Assembly: GCA_903911925.1 (NCBI GenBank)
Contig: CAIWFH010000200.1
Coordinates: forward strand, 1-64,000
DNA length: 64,000 nt
DNA from: an uncultured Acidobacteriaceae bacterium
GTDB lineage: Bacteria; Acidobacteriota; Terriglobia; Terriglobales; Acidobacteriaceae
Direction of reading: 5' to 3'
The notes under the pieces are model-generated. The model was not told the origin of the DNA. It saw nothing but the letters and a program-made list of their open reading frames with translations, and searched no databases. Position numbers and translations under genes: made by a program. This document shows positions 48,654 through 57,270 of the stretch, piece by piece. The number at the start of each line of letters is the position of its first letter. Within the stretch, counting starts at the first letter, position 1.

Positions 48654-48685
48654 GAGGCCCCGCCAATCTGGCGGGGCCTCGGGTT
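48654..48685 (-). terminator. Intrinsic terminator of the giant Ig-repeat gene
   Basis: Perfect 11-bp stem GAGGCCCCGCC / GGCGGGGCCTC (48654-48680) with a 5-nt loop. On the minus strand it is followed by GTTTTTG, giving the U-tract of an intrinsic terminator 18 bases past the gene's stop. Read on the plus strand it lacks a U-tract but could still stop motB transcripts in this convergent spacer. Confidence 0.75.
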
Positions 48686-48698
48686 GAAGCGACTCTGC

Positions 48699-51600
48699 TT
48701 ACTGTTGGAAGAGGAGCACCGACGGCGACTTGTCGGATTGCATTGTGCAGGCAAACTTCTGCGCATTAATTGCAACGCAACTGATGCCGCCCTTTCCACT
48801 TGTATCGCTTGGATCCGTGATGATGAACGATCCGTAGGTGGTCGAGTCCCATGTATAGGACAAGTTCATCGATTGATCGAAGGTCAAGCCGCTTTCGCCG
48901 CCCTGAGAGATGGCGCCGGAGATGTTGCCGCTTTGGTCGAGCGTGAATTCTCCCACGTTTCCGTTTTGGGTTGGGTCCATCGCAGGCATCTGACCGATCA
49001 GGTAGGTGCCCTTGATGTAAGCAAAGCCAAACGGCGCCGAACTGGCCGGTTGCACCTGCGGCTCTACCCAGCCTGATTCAAAGCTTCCGTCACCATCAAC
49101 GCTCATGATAAAGGTGTTGTCGATCCCAAACAGCTCCATGTACACCTCGCCATTCCCTGGTTTCAGTGTGGTGAGGCCGTTGGCGCCGATAACTACGGGA
49201 ATTGGACCGCCGTTGCTGTCGCCGACGCTGTATGTCCCATCCTTGTCCGAATAACTGGCGTTAACGGTCAAGTTGCCCGCGCCGTCTCCGGTTCCCTGGA
49301 AGAGCTGCGACCTGGATCCAGTCATGCCGTTGTTGGTGGTCTCCGACCCTTGCATGTAGAGAACAAACGGTCCCTTGATGCTTGAGTTGGAGTACGGCGC
49401 GCTCAACTGCTTCCGCACGTTACCCGCGAACAGGCCGTCCCCCGCGGTGGTCTCCATGATGAACATGCGGTTGGCGTCAACGATGTAGACGGCCAGGGTT
49501 ACCGAGCCGCCGCCGCCACCGGCTTCGGGCTTCGGATTCAAGCCAAACGCCGGAGCAACTGTTGCCGTGGTGTTCGATGGGCACGTGGCCGCGGTTTGCT
49601 GCGTTGGCGTGAGGGTCAGGTAGAGCCGCCCATTCGCATCCGGCGAGGTGTAGGTCCCGGTAAAGGTATCTTCCTCCGCCGTGGTGCATCCGCTCTTGGC
49701 CATGTCGATGAGGCCGGCGGTTATGCTTCCGCTGGATGCAGTGAACCGCCCAACCGCCGCCTTGGAAGTTGTACTGCTCGAGGTGGTGGTGCCGCTGTTG
49801 CCACTGGGGTTCTCGCCGCCGAACTGGAAGGCAAAGCTGTTGCCGCTGATGGTACTGGCGGCAAAGGCGCTGGTGGTGGCAAGGAAACAATTGGCCGTGC
49901 CGTGCTGGAGCGTGGAACTGCTGTCGGCTTCTACCATCCGGAACTGCTGTGCCGGCGAAACCAGGTCGGTAAGAGCAATTGCCCACTGCGTTGTGGGGCC
50001 GGGGGTGGCGGTGATCGACATCAAGCCATTGTTGTCTGCGCCAATGGAGTAGGTGCCCGATAAGGAAGTCCCCGTCGAAGCCGACGATTGGTCGCTGCCG
50101 TTCTCATCGAACTCTCCACTGGTGAGGTTGCCGCTTCCATCGGCTTTAAACGTCGCCACCGATGCCCAGCGCGCGCCATCCTGGTCATTGAAGCCTTGCG
50201 TCAGGCACGTGTACTGGCCATTGAGGTGGCTGTTGTTTGCGCCGTTTGGTCCGCTGCTGACACTGATGTTGTACGTTTCAGTATCCGTAGTGCTGTTGCC
50301 GTCGGTTACCGAGACAGTCAGGGTGATGGGGCCGGCGGTAGGCGTGCCACCGAAGAACAGGGTATTGCCCCCGCCGTTGTATGCGGTGAGGCCGTTGCCG
50401 CCGGCGATCGGCGTCACTGCGCCTGTATTAGGTATTGGCGTGTCGTTCACAGTAAACGAATAAAGCGAGACGCCGCCGGAAGCGTTGACCGCGCCCGAGT
50501 AGCCAAAGCCGATCAGCCCCGGCCCGAGAGAACTAGGCGTAGAGGTGGGCAGAGATACGGGCAATGCGGCCAGAATATTGATGGTGTAAGTCTGCTTTAC
50601 CCCCTGCTGGTTGTTGATGGAGTCGTACGCCGTCACTTCGAAAGTCATGGTTCCCGTGGTGTTGGGAATTCCGCTGATAATGAGCGGCGAGCCGCAACTG
50701 CCGTTGGTGTTCCAGTTAAAACCATCGTTCCAGAAAGTATCGGAGTTGACGTTGTAGCTGTAGCAGGGATAGCCGCCGGTTGCGGCGATGGTTGCGCTAT
50801 AGCTTTGGCCAACCGCTGCCTGAGGAAGTTTGGCCGCGCCCGGGTCAGGCAACATCAGATCGTGGTATCCGGGATAGTACTCAACCTGCGCCTGCGCGGT
50901 GTTTCCGTTGGCGTCCGATGCTTGAACCTGCCAGTAGTAATCGGTTCCACTGGTAAGGGCAGTGACGGAGGGCGTGCTGTTGGAGTTTGTGGGATCGACA
51001 CCCCAATCGAGAGATGTAATGGCGCTTGAGAAGCCATTCGATTTGGAGTTGTTTCCGGGAATCTGCCAGATGGTGTTGTAGCTGGTATCCATCAACTGGA
51101 ACTGGTAGGTGTCGCTGCCGGCCAGAGCGCTGTTGTCCCATGAGAATGTCGGCTTCAGCAGCCCATCGGGATTCTGTCCGGCAGGTTGCAGATCGGTGGG
51201 CAACGCGGTGATCACCGAGCTTACCTTTACAGTCTTGGTCTCGGAACTGGCATCCGCATAAGTGACGAGGAAGCTATAGGTATCGCCGACGCTGGGTACC
51301 GCGGTGCCGATGCCCATGCCGAAGTCGTAGGAGCTGCCGCCGCAATCGCTGCATGGGCCAATGTCGGTCCCCCATATAACATTGGGTCCGCCGGTAAGCT
51401 GGACGGCGACCGGCAGTTTCAAGCCGGTCTCAACTCCGAACTGAAGGTTGTAGCTGGTGCTGGTGCCCCAGTGGTTGGTCTGCTGCTGGTGCTGCGTGGC
51501 CATTACGACGGTGCTGTTGCCGGAGGGCAGCGTCAGGTCGTCGCTTGTGTTGCCGGTTGGAATGGTTTCAGATGCGCTGTTGCTGTCTGTATTTGTGAGG

Positions 51601-54600
51601 TCGCCCGCGTCCACAATGCCGTCCTTGTTCTGGTCGAGGATGGCGAAGTGGAAGTAGTTTGTACCGCTGGGCACATTGACGGTAAACGCCGCCGGACTGC
51701 TGGGGGTGGCGATCGAGGTTACATAGATGGCGCCGGTTCCCTGGTCGTAGTAGCCGGTATAGAGAGGCCCGGTGGCGGCCGTGGAGAAGGTAATTTTGCC
51801 GGTGACCGAATTGCCGCCGGTGGGCGCGCCGATGGTTACGGTGCTCGTTGTGGTGGCCCATGAACTGGCCGATGAGCCGGCAACGCCCTGGGCGCGGAAG
51901 TAGTACTTGCTTGTGTTGGTCAGCCCGCTGCCAATGATCCAGATGCTTGCGCCTTTGCCGCCGACAGCCTTGAATGTCTTGGTCTGGGCTGCGGGCACGG
52001 TGGCCGGGAACGGCAGGGTCGTGCTCCACTGCACGGTGTAGGAAGTGGCCATCTCAACGCCGTCGCTATTCTGAATCGGCTTGTACGCGATGACCGCGCC
52101 GCCGCTGAATGGGCTCACTCCCTGGATGGATGGGGGCGAGGAAAGCGTCACGGTTCCCGGGTCGGCGAGCGTAAGGGTCTGGTCGATGGATACGGTCTGC
52201 TTGCCCGCCTTCTCCGGCTTTGCTTTGGGGCCGGTGAGGGTGGGACGGATCTGTATGGGAATGGAGATTTTGGAGATAGTGCGCAGCGGGTTGGCAGCAT
52301 TCGGCGCGCCGGTTCCCTGCGTGTCCATCCATCCGTTCAGATCGTAGTTACCGGGCGGCACCCCGTGAATGGTAAACGTGCCGGCCGCAGAAAGGCTGGT
52401 GCCGGGGGTGGTTCCGCCGCCGCAGTTGTTATTGCTCAGCGAAATGTAGATGCGGCCCGTCTTGCTGCCGCTGTAAGCCACCGTGCCGGTGACCGTGTAG
52501 CCCAGCGCCGACTGGAACGGAGCATTTACGGATTGGTGATCGCTGTTGAGCATCACCGCCTGGCTCGGCGGATAGAAGATAGCGGTCGGCCCGGTGATGG
52601 AGGGCGTCACCGTGTACGATCCGGCGGGAACCTGGAAGGAGTAGTACCCGCTGCCGTCGGTGTAAGTGGTCTGCATCGGGTTGGTGTCGATGCTGACCAT
52701 GTATGAGGGTGAATTTCCGTTTCCGCCACAAGTGAGCGAGTTGATATTTCCGCTGACCGTATATCCCTGGGCGTAGACGTTAATCGTGAACTGGACCGGT
52801 TTCGCAGAGACTGCCGGCGTTGAAGAGTCGACGACGGAAGCGGTGAACTGAACGGTGTAAGGGTAACTATCGGCCGCTGTGGGTGTGCCGCCGATGTAGA
52901 GGTTGTTGTCGCCGTAGTTGGTGGCATTGAGGCCGGAACCGAGATCGACCGAGACGCCGACCGTGGGAACCGGATTGCCGTTCACCGTCCAGCCGAACGG
53001 CCCCGTGCCGCCCACCAGGGTGACCAGCGCCGAATAGTTTGTATTCGGGAATCCTGCAGGAAGCGCAGGGGCGGTGGTGATGGTTGGCCCAGTGTAGACC
53101 GTGTAATAGGCAGTGACCGTGGTGTTGCCGGTCAGCATGATGGTGCAGACGTTGGCGGCCACCGTCGGGGCGCAGTTGGAAAACGTCGAGAAGATATTCG
53201 TGCCCGCCGTCTGGGGCGCTGACAGCGTGATCACCGTCCCCCCGACGTAAGAGCGCGTGAAGCTAGTGGTGCCGTCGGACGCGCCGTTTTTGTCCGCTGG
53301 AGAAACACCGATGGACACGCCTGTTGCGGGATCGGTGGAGTTGACGGTGAGCGTGTAGACCGGCGCCTGCGTTACCGCGACGTTATGCGTACCGGATGCG
53401 CCGTTGTAAATCGGGGCCGAAATCTGATCGGGCGCATAGGTAGCAGTCAACACGTCCGCTGTTCCCACCGCCAGCATTCCGGCCGGAATGGTGAAGAATG
53501 CGTTGCCGTCAGCGTTCGTCACGGTCGGTCCGCCCGTGTAGCTGCCGCTGGTCAGCGTCACGGTTCCGGAGGGTATCGGCTTGCCCGGGCCGCCGCTCAC
53601 GTACACCGGCACCGCCAATGCCACCGCCGTGGTGACGGTGGCTACTCCGGGCGTCACGGTCACTGTGGGGGTCATGGTCACGTCGACGGTAGCCGTTCCC
53701 GTAGCTGCGCCGTACACCGCGGCGCTCGCGGTGGCTGGGGTGTAGGTGACGGTCAGTGTATCGCTGACGCTTGCCGGCAGTTTGCCGGCCGGTATGCTGA
53801 TGGTTGCGCTGCCGCTGGCCAACGTGGCCGCCGCGGAGGAATAAGTACCGCTGGTCAGGGTTACCGTGCCGGCGGGAACCGGGTTGCCCTGGCCACCGCT
53901 TACGGTTACTGGAACCGAAAGCGCCTGGACCGATGGGATGCTCGACTGAGCCGGGCTTACCGTCACAATCGGAATCGTTTTGGCCACGGTCACTGGAGCT
54001 GTGCTGGTGCCAGTGTTATAGACCGCGGCACCCGCAGTGTCTGGCGTATAGGTGGCGGTCAACGTATCGCTGCCCGCAGCCAGCGAACCGGCGGGGATGT
54101 TGATGGTCGCGCCGCCGCCTACCAGCGTAGTGGCCGTGGACTTGTATGTGCCGCTGGACAAGGTCACAGAACCGGTAGGCACCGGAGGACCGCCGACGGG
54201 CGAAGTCGCCCTCGTCACCTGCGGGTTTGACCCGCTCACACCTACCTGCACCTGCAGCACTTGAGTGGTGGTGATGCTCGACAAGCCCGGAGACACGATG
54301 ATGAAAGGCGTGGCCTTGGTCATCGTTAACGCAGCCGTGCCGGAAGCGCCGTTGTAGATGACGCCGCCGAGCTGATCGGGCGTGTAAGTAACTTTCAGCG
54401 TGTCGCTGCCACCAGGCAGGGAGCCCGCCGGGATATTGAAGAACGTATTGCCGTCGGTATTCACCGCGATGGGGCCGAGGCTGTAAGTGCCGCTGGTCAG
54501 CGAAACCGTGCCGGTGGGCGTGGGAGTTCCGTTGCCGCCGCTCACCGATACCGACACCGAGATCCCCTGCAGAGTCGTGGCGGGAGAGGGAGTCGGATTC

Positions 54601-56840
54601 ACCGTGACCGTCGGGGTTGCCTTGGTCACCGTCACCGCCTTTGTTCCCGTGGCCCCGTTGTAGATGGCCATTCCCGGCGCATCCGGAGTAAATGTGGCAG
54701 TCAGCGTATCTGTGCCCGCCGCAAGCAAACCGGCGGAAACATTGATCAACGCGCTGCCGCTGGCAAGCGTTGCCGGCGCGGACGCGTAATTGCCGTTGCT
54801 CAGCATCACGCTGCCGGTTGCCGCCGGACTGCCCGTGCCGCCGCTAACGCCCACCGTCACTGCAAGCGCCTGCACTGTCGTGATGCTGGCCGGAGAAGGA
54901 GTGACCGTCACCGTTGGCGTGGCCAGCGTTACGGTTTCAGTGTGCGTTCCCGATGCCGTGTCGTAGACGGGAGCCGCTGCAGGGCTCGAAGTGTAAGTTA
55001 CAGTCAGCGTGCCGGTGCCCACCGCCAGCGAACCCGCGGGGACACTGATGGTAGCCTTGCCGGTGGCAAGCGCTACCGCCGAGGATGTGTAGTTGCCGCT
55101 GGTCAGCGTCACACTGCCGGCAGGCACCGGGTTGCCCGTACCGCCGGCCACCACTACCGCAACTGAAAGAGCCTGGGCTACGGTGATGCTGGCTGGAGTC
55201 GGAGTTACCGTAACTGTGGGCAGGGCCAGCGTCACGGTTTCCGGGGCTGTTCCCGTACCGGTTGCATAGACAGCCGCACTGGCGGTCGCCGGCGTAAAGG
55301 TTACGGTCAAAGTGTCTCTGCCAACCGGCAGTTTGCCCGCTGCCACGCTGATGGTTACCTTGCCGGCGGCCAGTGTCGCTGCTGCCGAGGTAAACCCTCC
55401 GCTGCTCAGCGTCACTGTGCCTGTGGGAACCGGGTTGCCCAGGCCGCCGCTGACAGTGACCGGCACCGAAAGCGCCTGGACCGTGGTGATGCTGCCCGAA
55501 GCCGGCGCTACGGTAACTGTCGGCAGTGTCTTCGAAACGCTGACCGGAGCCGTGCCGGTGGCCGTGCCATACGCTGCCGCACTCGCGGTGGCAGGGGTGT
55601 AGGTGGCGGTCAAGGTGTCGGCGCCCGCAGCCAATGCGCCGGCGGCGATGGTGACGTTGACGCTGCCGCTGACCAGCGTGGCGGCGGTTGACTTGTAAGT
55701 GCCACTGGCCAGCACAACCGTGCCGGCAGGCGCCGAGGGGTTGCTCGGATCGCTGGTTACGGCGATCATAACCTGCAGAGACTGGGTGGTGGTAATGCTT
55801 CCCGCGGCCGGGGTCACCGTGACCGCGGGCACAACCTTGGCCACCGTCACGGGAGCAGTTCCCGTGGCCGTGCTGTACACTGCCGCACTTGCAGTTGCAG
55901 GGGTGTAGGTGACGGTCAACGTGTCGCTGCCCACCGCCAGCGAACCTGCGGGGATACTGAAGCTGGCATTGCCGTCGGAGTTCAGCGTGGTCGCTGTCGG
56001 CTTGTAGGTCCCGCTGGTTAGCGCCACCGTACCGCTTGCGGTTGGATTGCCCTGGCCGCCGCTCACGTGGACGGACGCCGTCATGGACTGCAGCACCGTA
56101 ATGCTGGAGGAAGAGGGATTGACTGTGACTGTAGGCGCCGCCTTGGCCACCGTCAGGGCGTTGGTTCCGGTCGCGCCCTTGTAGATAAAGGCGCCCATTT
56201 GATCGGGCGCATACGTAGCCGTCAGCGTATTGCTGCCGACCACTAGCAAATTGGCGGGAACAATGGCGGAAGCGCTGCCGCTCACCAACGTGATCGCCCC
56301 GGAGTTGTAGCTGCCGCCGCTCAGCGTTACCGATCCGGTGGCTGGCGGGCTTCCTGCGCCTCCGCTCACGGCTACTGTAACTGTCGAACTCTGCACCGTC
56401 GTGATGCTGGCCGGGGACGGTGTCACCGTAACCATCGGCGTTGCCAGCGTCACCGTCACGCCTTTCGTCCCGGACGCGCCGTTATAGACAGTGGTGCTGG
56501 TTCCGGTAGACGTATATGTAGCTGTAAGCGTGTCGCTCCCCACAGGCAGCAATCCCGCGCCAACAATGATGGCAACTTTGCCCGCGGCCAGCGTTGACGC
56601 TGACGACGTGTAGTTGCCGCTGGTCAGCGTCACCGTGCCGGCAGCGGTCGCGCTGCCCGTACCGCCGCTGACGGTTACCGTCACCGTCAAGGGCTGCACT
56701 GTTGTGATGCTGGCAGCAGACGTGGTCACCGATACGGTGGGCGTCTTCAATGCCGCGAATGCTGCTGTTCCAGATACCAGGGCCAGACAAACAGGGATCA
56801 CCACGGCAAACCGCCGGGTAAGAGCGAGCATGCTTTCCAT
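48699..56840 (-). CDS. Giant exported Ig-repeat surface protein (2713 aa)
   Basis: An adhesin-like surface protein. A signal peptide (FAVVIPVCLALVSGTAAFA) is followed by 11 tandem Ig-like (Big_3_5) repeats of about 100 residues (about 33-1158), each with the pattern TVTVxPxxxSITTxQ, GTVTLTSGxY, IPAGxLAxGxDTLTxTY and GTxxVTVAK. Then come a Flg_new-like unit (TLTVNSTDPATGVSIGVSP), a putative Ig unit (LPAGFPNTNYSALVTLVGGT), two carboxypeptidase-regulatory-like units (YTVSGNINSLTCGGNGNSPS; YTVTGTVAYSGSKTGRIYIS), a fibronectin-like unit (about 1560-1650) and more Ig units. The last 500 residues contain several copies of a LNGQYTCLTQGF...FKADGSGNLTSGEFDEN type beta domain frequent in Acidobacteriota. 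There is no LPxTG, PEP-CTERM or autotransporter barrel that I recognise. The ATG at 56840 has GGAGGAAG upstream. Function is probably adhesion or matrix; partner unknown. Confidence 0.85.
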   Translation of the reverse strand: MESMLALTRRFAVVIPVCLALVSGTAAFAALKTPTVSVTTSAASITTVQPLTVTVTVSGGTGSATAAGTVTLTSGNYTSSASTLAAGKVAIIVGAGLLPVGSDTLTATYTSTGTSTTVYNGASGTKGVTVTLATPMVTVTPSPASITTVQSSTVTVAVSGGAGSPPATGSVTLSGGSYNSGAITLVSGSASAIVPANLLVVGSNTLTATYAPDQMGAFIYKGATGTNALTVAKAAPTVTVNPSSSSITVLQSMTASVHVSGGQGNPTASGTVALTSGTYKPTATTLNSDGNASFSIPAGSLAVGSDTLTVTYTPATASAAVYSTATGTAPVTVAKVVPAVTVTPAAGSITTTQSLQVMIAVTSDPSNPSAPAGTVVLASGTYKSTAATLVSGSVNVTIAAGALAAGADTLTATYTPATASAAAYGTATGTAPVSVSKTLPTVTVAPASGSITTVQALSVPVTVSGGLGNPVPTGTVTLSSGGFTSAAATLAAGKVTISVAAGKLPVGRDTLTVTFTPATASAAVYATGTGTAPETVTLALPTVTVTPTPASITVAQALSVAVVVAGGTGNPVPAGSVTLTSGNYTSSAVALATGKATISVPAGSLAVGTGTLTVTYTSSPAAAPVYDTASGTHTETVTLATPTVTVTPSPASITTVQALAVTVGVSGGTGSPAATGSVMLSNGNYASAPATLASGSALINVSAGLLAAGTDTLTATFTPDAPGMAIYNGATGTKAVTVTKATPTVTVNPTPSPATTLQGISVSVSVSGGNGTPTPTGTVSLTSGTYSLGPIAVNTDGNTFFNIPAGSLPGGSDTLKVTYTPDQLGGVIYNGASGTAALTMTKATPFIIVSPGLSSITTTQVLQVQVGVSGSNPQVTRATSPVGGPPVPTGSVTLSSGTYKSTATTLVGGGATINIPAGSLAAGSDTLTATYTPDTAGAAVYNTGTSTAPVTVAKTIPIVTVSPAQSSIPSVQALSVPVTVSGGQGNPVPAGTVTLTSGTYSSAAATLASGSATISIPAGKLPASVSDTLTVTYTPATASAAVYGAATGTATVDVTMTPTVTVTPGVATVTTAVALAVPVYVSGGPGKPIPSGTVTLTSGSYTGGPTVTNADGNAFFTIPAGMLAVGTADVLTATYAPDQISAPIYNGASGTHNVAVTQAPVYTLTVNSTDPATGVSIGVSPADKNGASDGTTSFTRSYVGGTVITLSAPQTAGTNIFSTFSNCAPTVAANVCTIMLTGNTTVTAYYTVYTGPTITTAPALPAGFPNTNYSALVTLVGGTGPFGWTVNGNPVPTVGVSVDLGSGLNATNYGDNNLYIGGTPTAADSYPYTVQFTASVVDSSTPAVSAKPVQFTINVYAQGYTVSGNINSLTCGGNGNSPSYMVSIDTNPMQTTYTDGSGYYSFQVPAGSYTVTPSITGPTAIFYPPSQAVMLNSDHQSVNAPFQSALGYTVTGTVAYSGSKTGRIYISLSNNNCGGGTTPGTSLSAAGTFTIHGVPPGNYDLNGWMDTQGTGAPNAANPLRTISKISIPIQIRPTLTGPKAKPEKAGKQTVSIDQTLTLADPGTVTLSSPPSIQGVSPFSGGAVIAYKPIQNSDGVEMATSYTVQWSTTLPFPATVPAAQTKTFKAVGGKGASIWIIGSGLTNTSKYYFRAQGVAGSSASSWATTTSTVTIGAPTGGNSVTGKITFSTAATGPLYTGYYDQGTGAIYVTSIATPSSPAAFTVNVPSGTNYFHFAILDQNKDGIVDAGDLTNTDSNSASETIPTGNTSDDLTLPSGNSTVVMATQHQQQTNHWGTSTSYNLQFGVETGLKLPVAVQLTGGPNVIWGTDIGPCSDCGGSSYDFGMGIGTAVPSVGDTYSFLVTYADASSETKTVKVSSVITALPTDLQPAGQNPDGLLKPTFSWDNSALAGSDTYQFQLMDTSYNTIWQIPGNNSKSNGFSSAITSLDWGVDPTNSNSTPSVTALTSGTDYYWQVQASDANGNTAQAQVEYYPGYHDLMLPDPGAAKLPQAAVGQSYSATIAATGGYPCYSYNVNSDTFWNDGFNWNTNGSCGSPLIISGIPNTTGTMTFEVTAYDSINNQQGVKQTYTINILAALPVSLPTSTPSSLGPGLIGFGYSGAVNASGGVSLYSFTVNDTPIPNTGAVTPIAGGNGLTAYNGGGNTLFFGGTPTAGPITLTVSVTDGNSTTDTETYNISVSSGPNGANNSHLNGQYTCLTQGFNDQDGARWASVATFKADGSGNLTSGEFDENGSDQSSASTGTSLSGTYSIGADNNGLMSITATPGPTTQWAIALTDLVSPAQQFRMVEADSSSTLQHGTANCFLATTSAFAASTISGNSFAFQFGGENPSGNSGTTTSSSTTSKAAVGRFTASSGSITAGLIDMAKSGCTTAEEDTFTGTYTSPDANGRLYLTLTPTQQTAATCPSNTTATVAPAFGLNPKPEAGGGGGSVTLAVYIVDANRMFIMETTAGDGLFAGNVRKQLSAPYSNSSIKGPFVLYMQGSETTNNGMTGSRSQLFQGTGDGAGNLTVNASYSDKDGTYSVGDSNGGPIPVVIGANGLTTLKPGNGEVYMELFGIDNTFIMSVDGDGSFESGWVEPQVQPASSAPFGFAYIKGTYLIGQMPAMDPTQNGNVGEFTLDQSGNISGAISQGGESGLTFDQSMNLSYTWDSTTYGSFIITDPSDTSGKGGISCVAINAQKFACTMQSDKSPSVLLFQQ
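53365..56744 (-). repeat. Eleven tandem coding repeats of about 307 bp
   Basis: The Ig-like units of the giant gene, repeated with visible DNA similarity (for example GGTGTAGGTGACGGTCA near the end of several units). Two alternating endings occur: one with TPATASAAVYGTATGTAPVTV and one with APDQxGxxIYNGASGT, given here as patterns. Unit 9 carries an 11-residue insert (NPQVTRATSPVGGPP region). Unequal crossing-over could change the number of units. Confidence 0.8.
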
Positions 56841-57270
56841 TTCGTACTTCCTCCGGGGCAACGTACATTGCCCCTTGGCAAAACCACCTCAACAGCTTGC
56901 GTGAGGACTCCGGAGGCTTTCAAGCTTCGGGTGGATGGTTGTGATCATGCTCACACCTAAAATAGAAGGCAGTCAAGCACAATCAAACAAAACGACTTTG
57001 CCATGATTCTTCCTTTTTTGATGGGTTCAAAAGAGGAATTAGAAGTTGGCCGGACAATCTACCCCGAATTTGCTGGAGTTTTGCCCCCTCGAAGGCGAGT
57101 TCAGGACGAGGGTTGGGCTCAGCCCCGGTTTCGCTTCATGGCAAACCGTCCGCATGGCGTCGCTTTTTCGTTACCCTTGCGCCGGCCTTTGTATTACCTT
57201 AGGCATGCGGATTCCTTCCGCAAATCTCTAAAATTCACCCTGCATTCACTGCCCTTGCTGCGGTCCCCCA
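56841..57270. other. Leader and promoter region of the giant gene; no gene
   Basis: 430 bases between two minus-strand genes. The 130 bases next to the giant gene hold dense inverted repeats: GGGGCAA/TTGCCCC (56855-56874), CCACC/GGTGG (56884-56888 and 56930-56934), CTCCGGAG (56908-56915) and AGCTTG/CAAGCT (56894-56899 and 56921-56926). The rest (56985-57270) shows nothing recognisable; an open frame on the plus strand at 57003-57452 has no family resemblance and runs into the serine hydrolase gene. Confidence 0.5.

Noticed and set aside
50088..54230. Several long plus-strand open frames opposite the giant Ig-repeat gene
   Set aside because: Arg/Gly/His-rich antisense frames generated by the repeated Thr/Ala/Ser codons of the coding strand.
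53365..56744. CRISPR-like regular repetition
   Set aside because: The period is about 307 bp and stays in frame as Ig-like protein domains; there are no short identical repeats with unique spacers and no cas genes.
56860..56945. c-di-GMP-I (GEMM) riboswitch
   Set aside because: Only a GCCTCCGG word matches; the conserved CACGCA-CAGGGCAAACC and the second-helix GGTAGGTAGCGGGG parts are absent in the right order.
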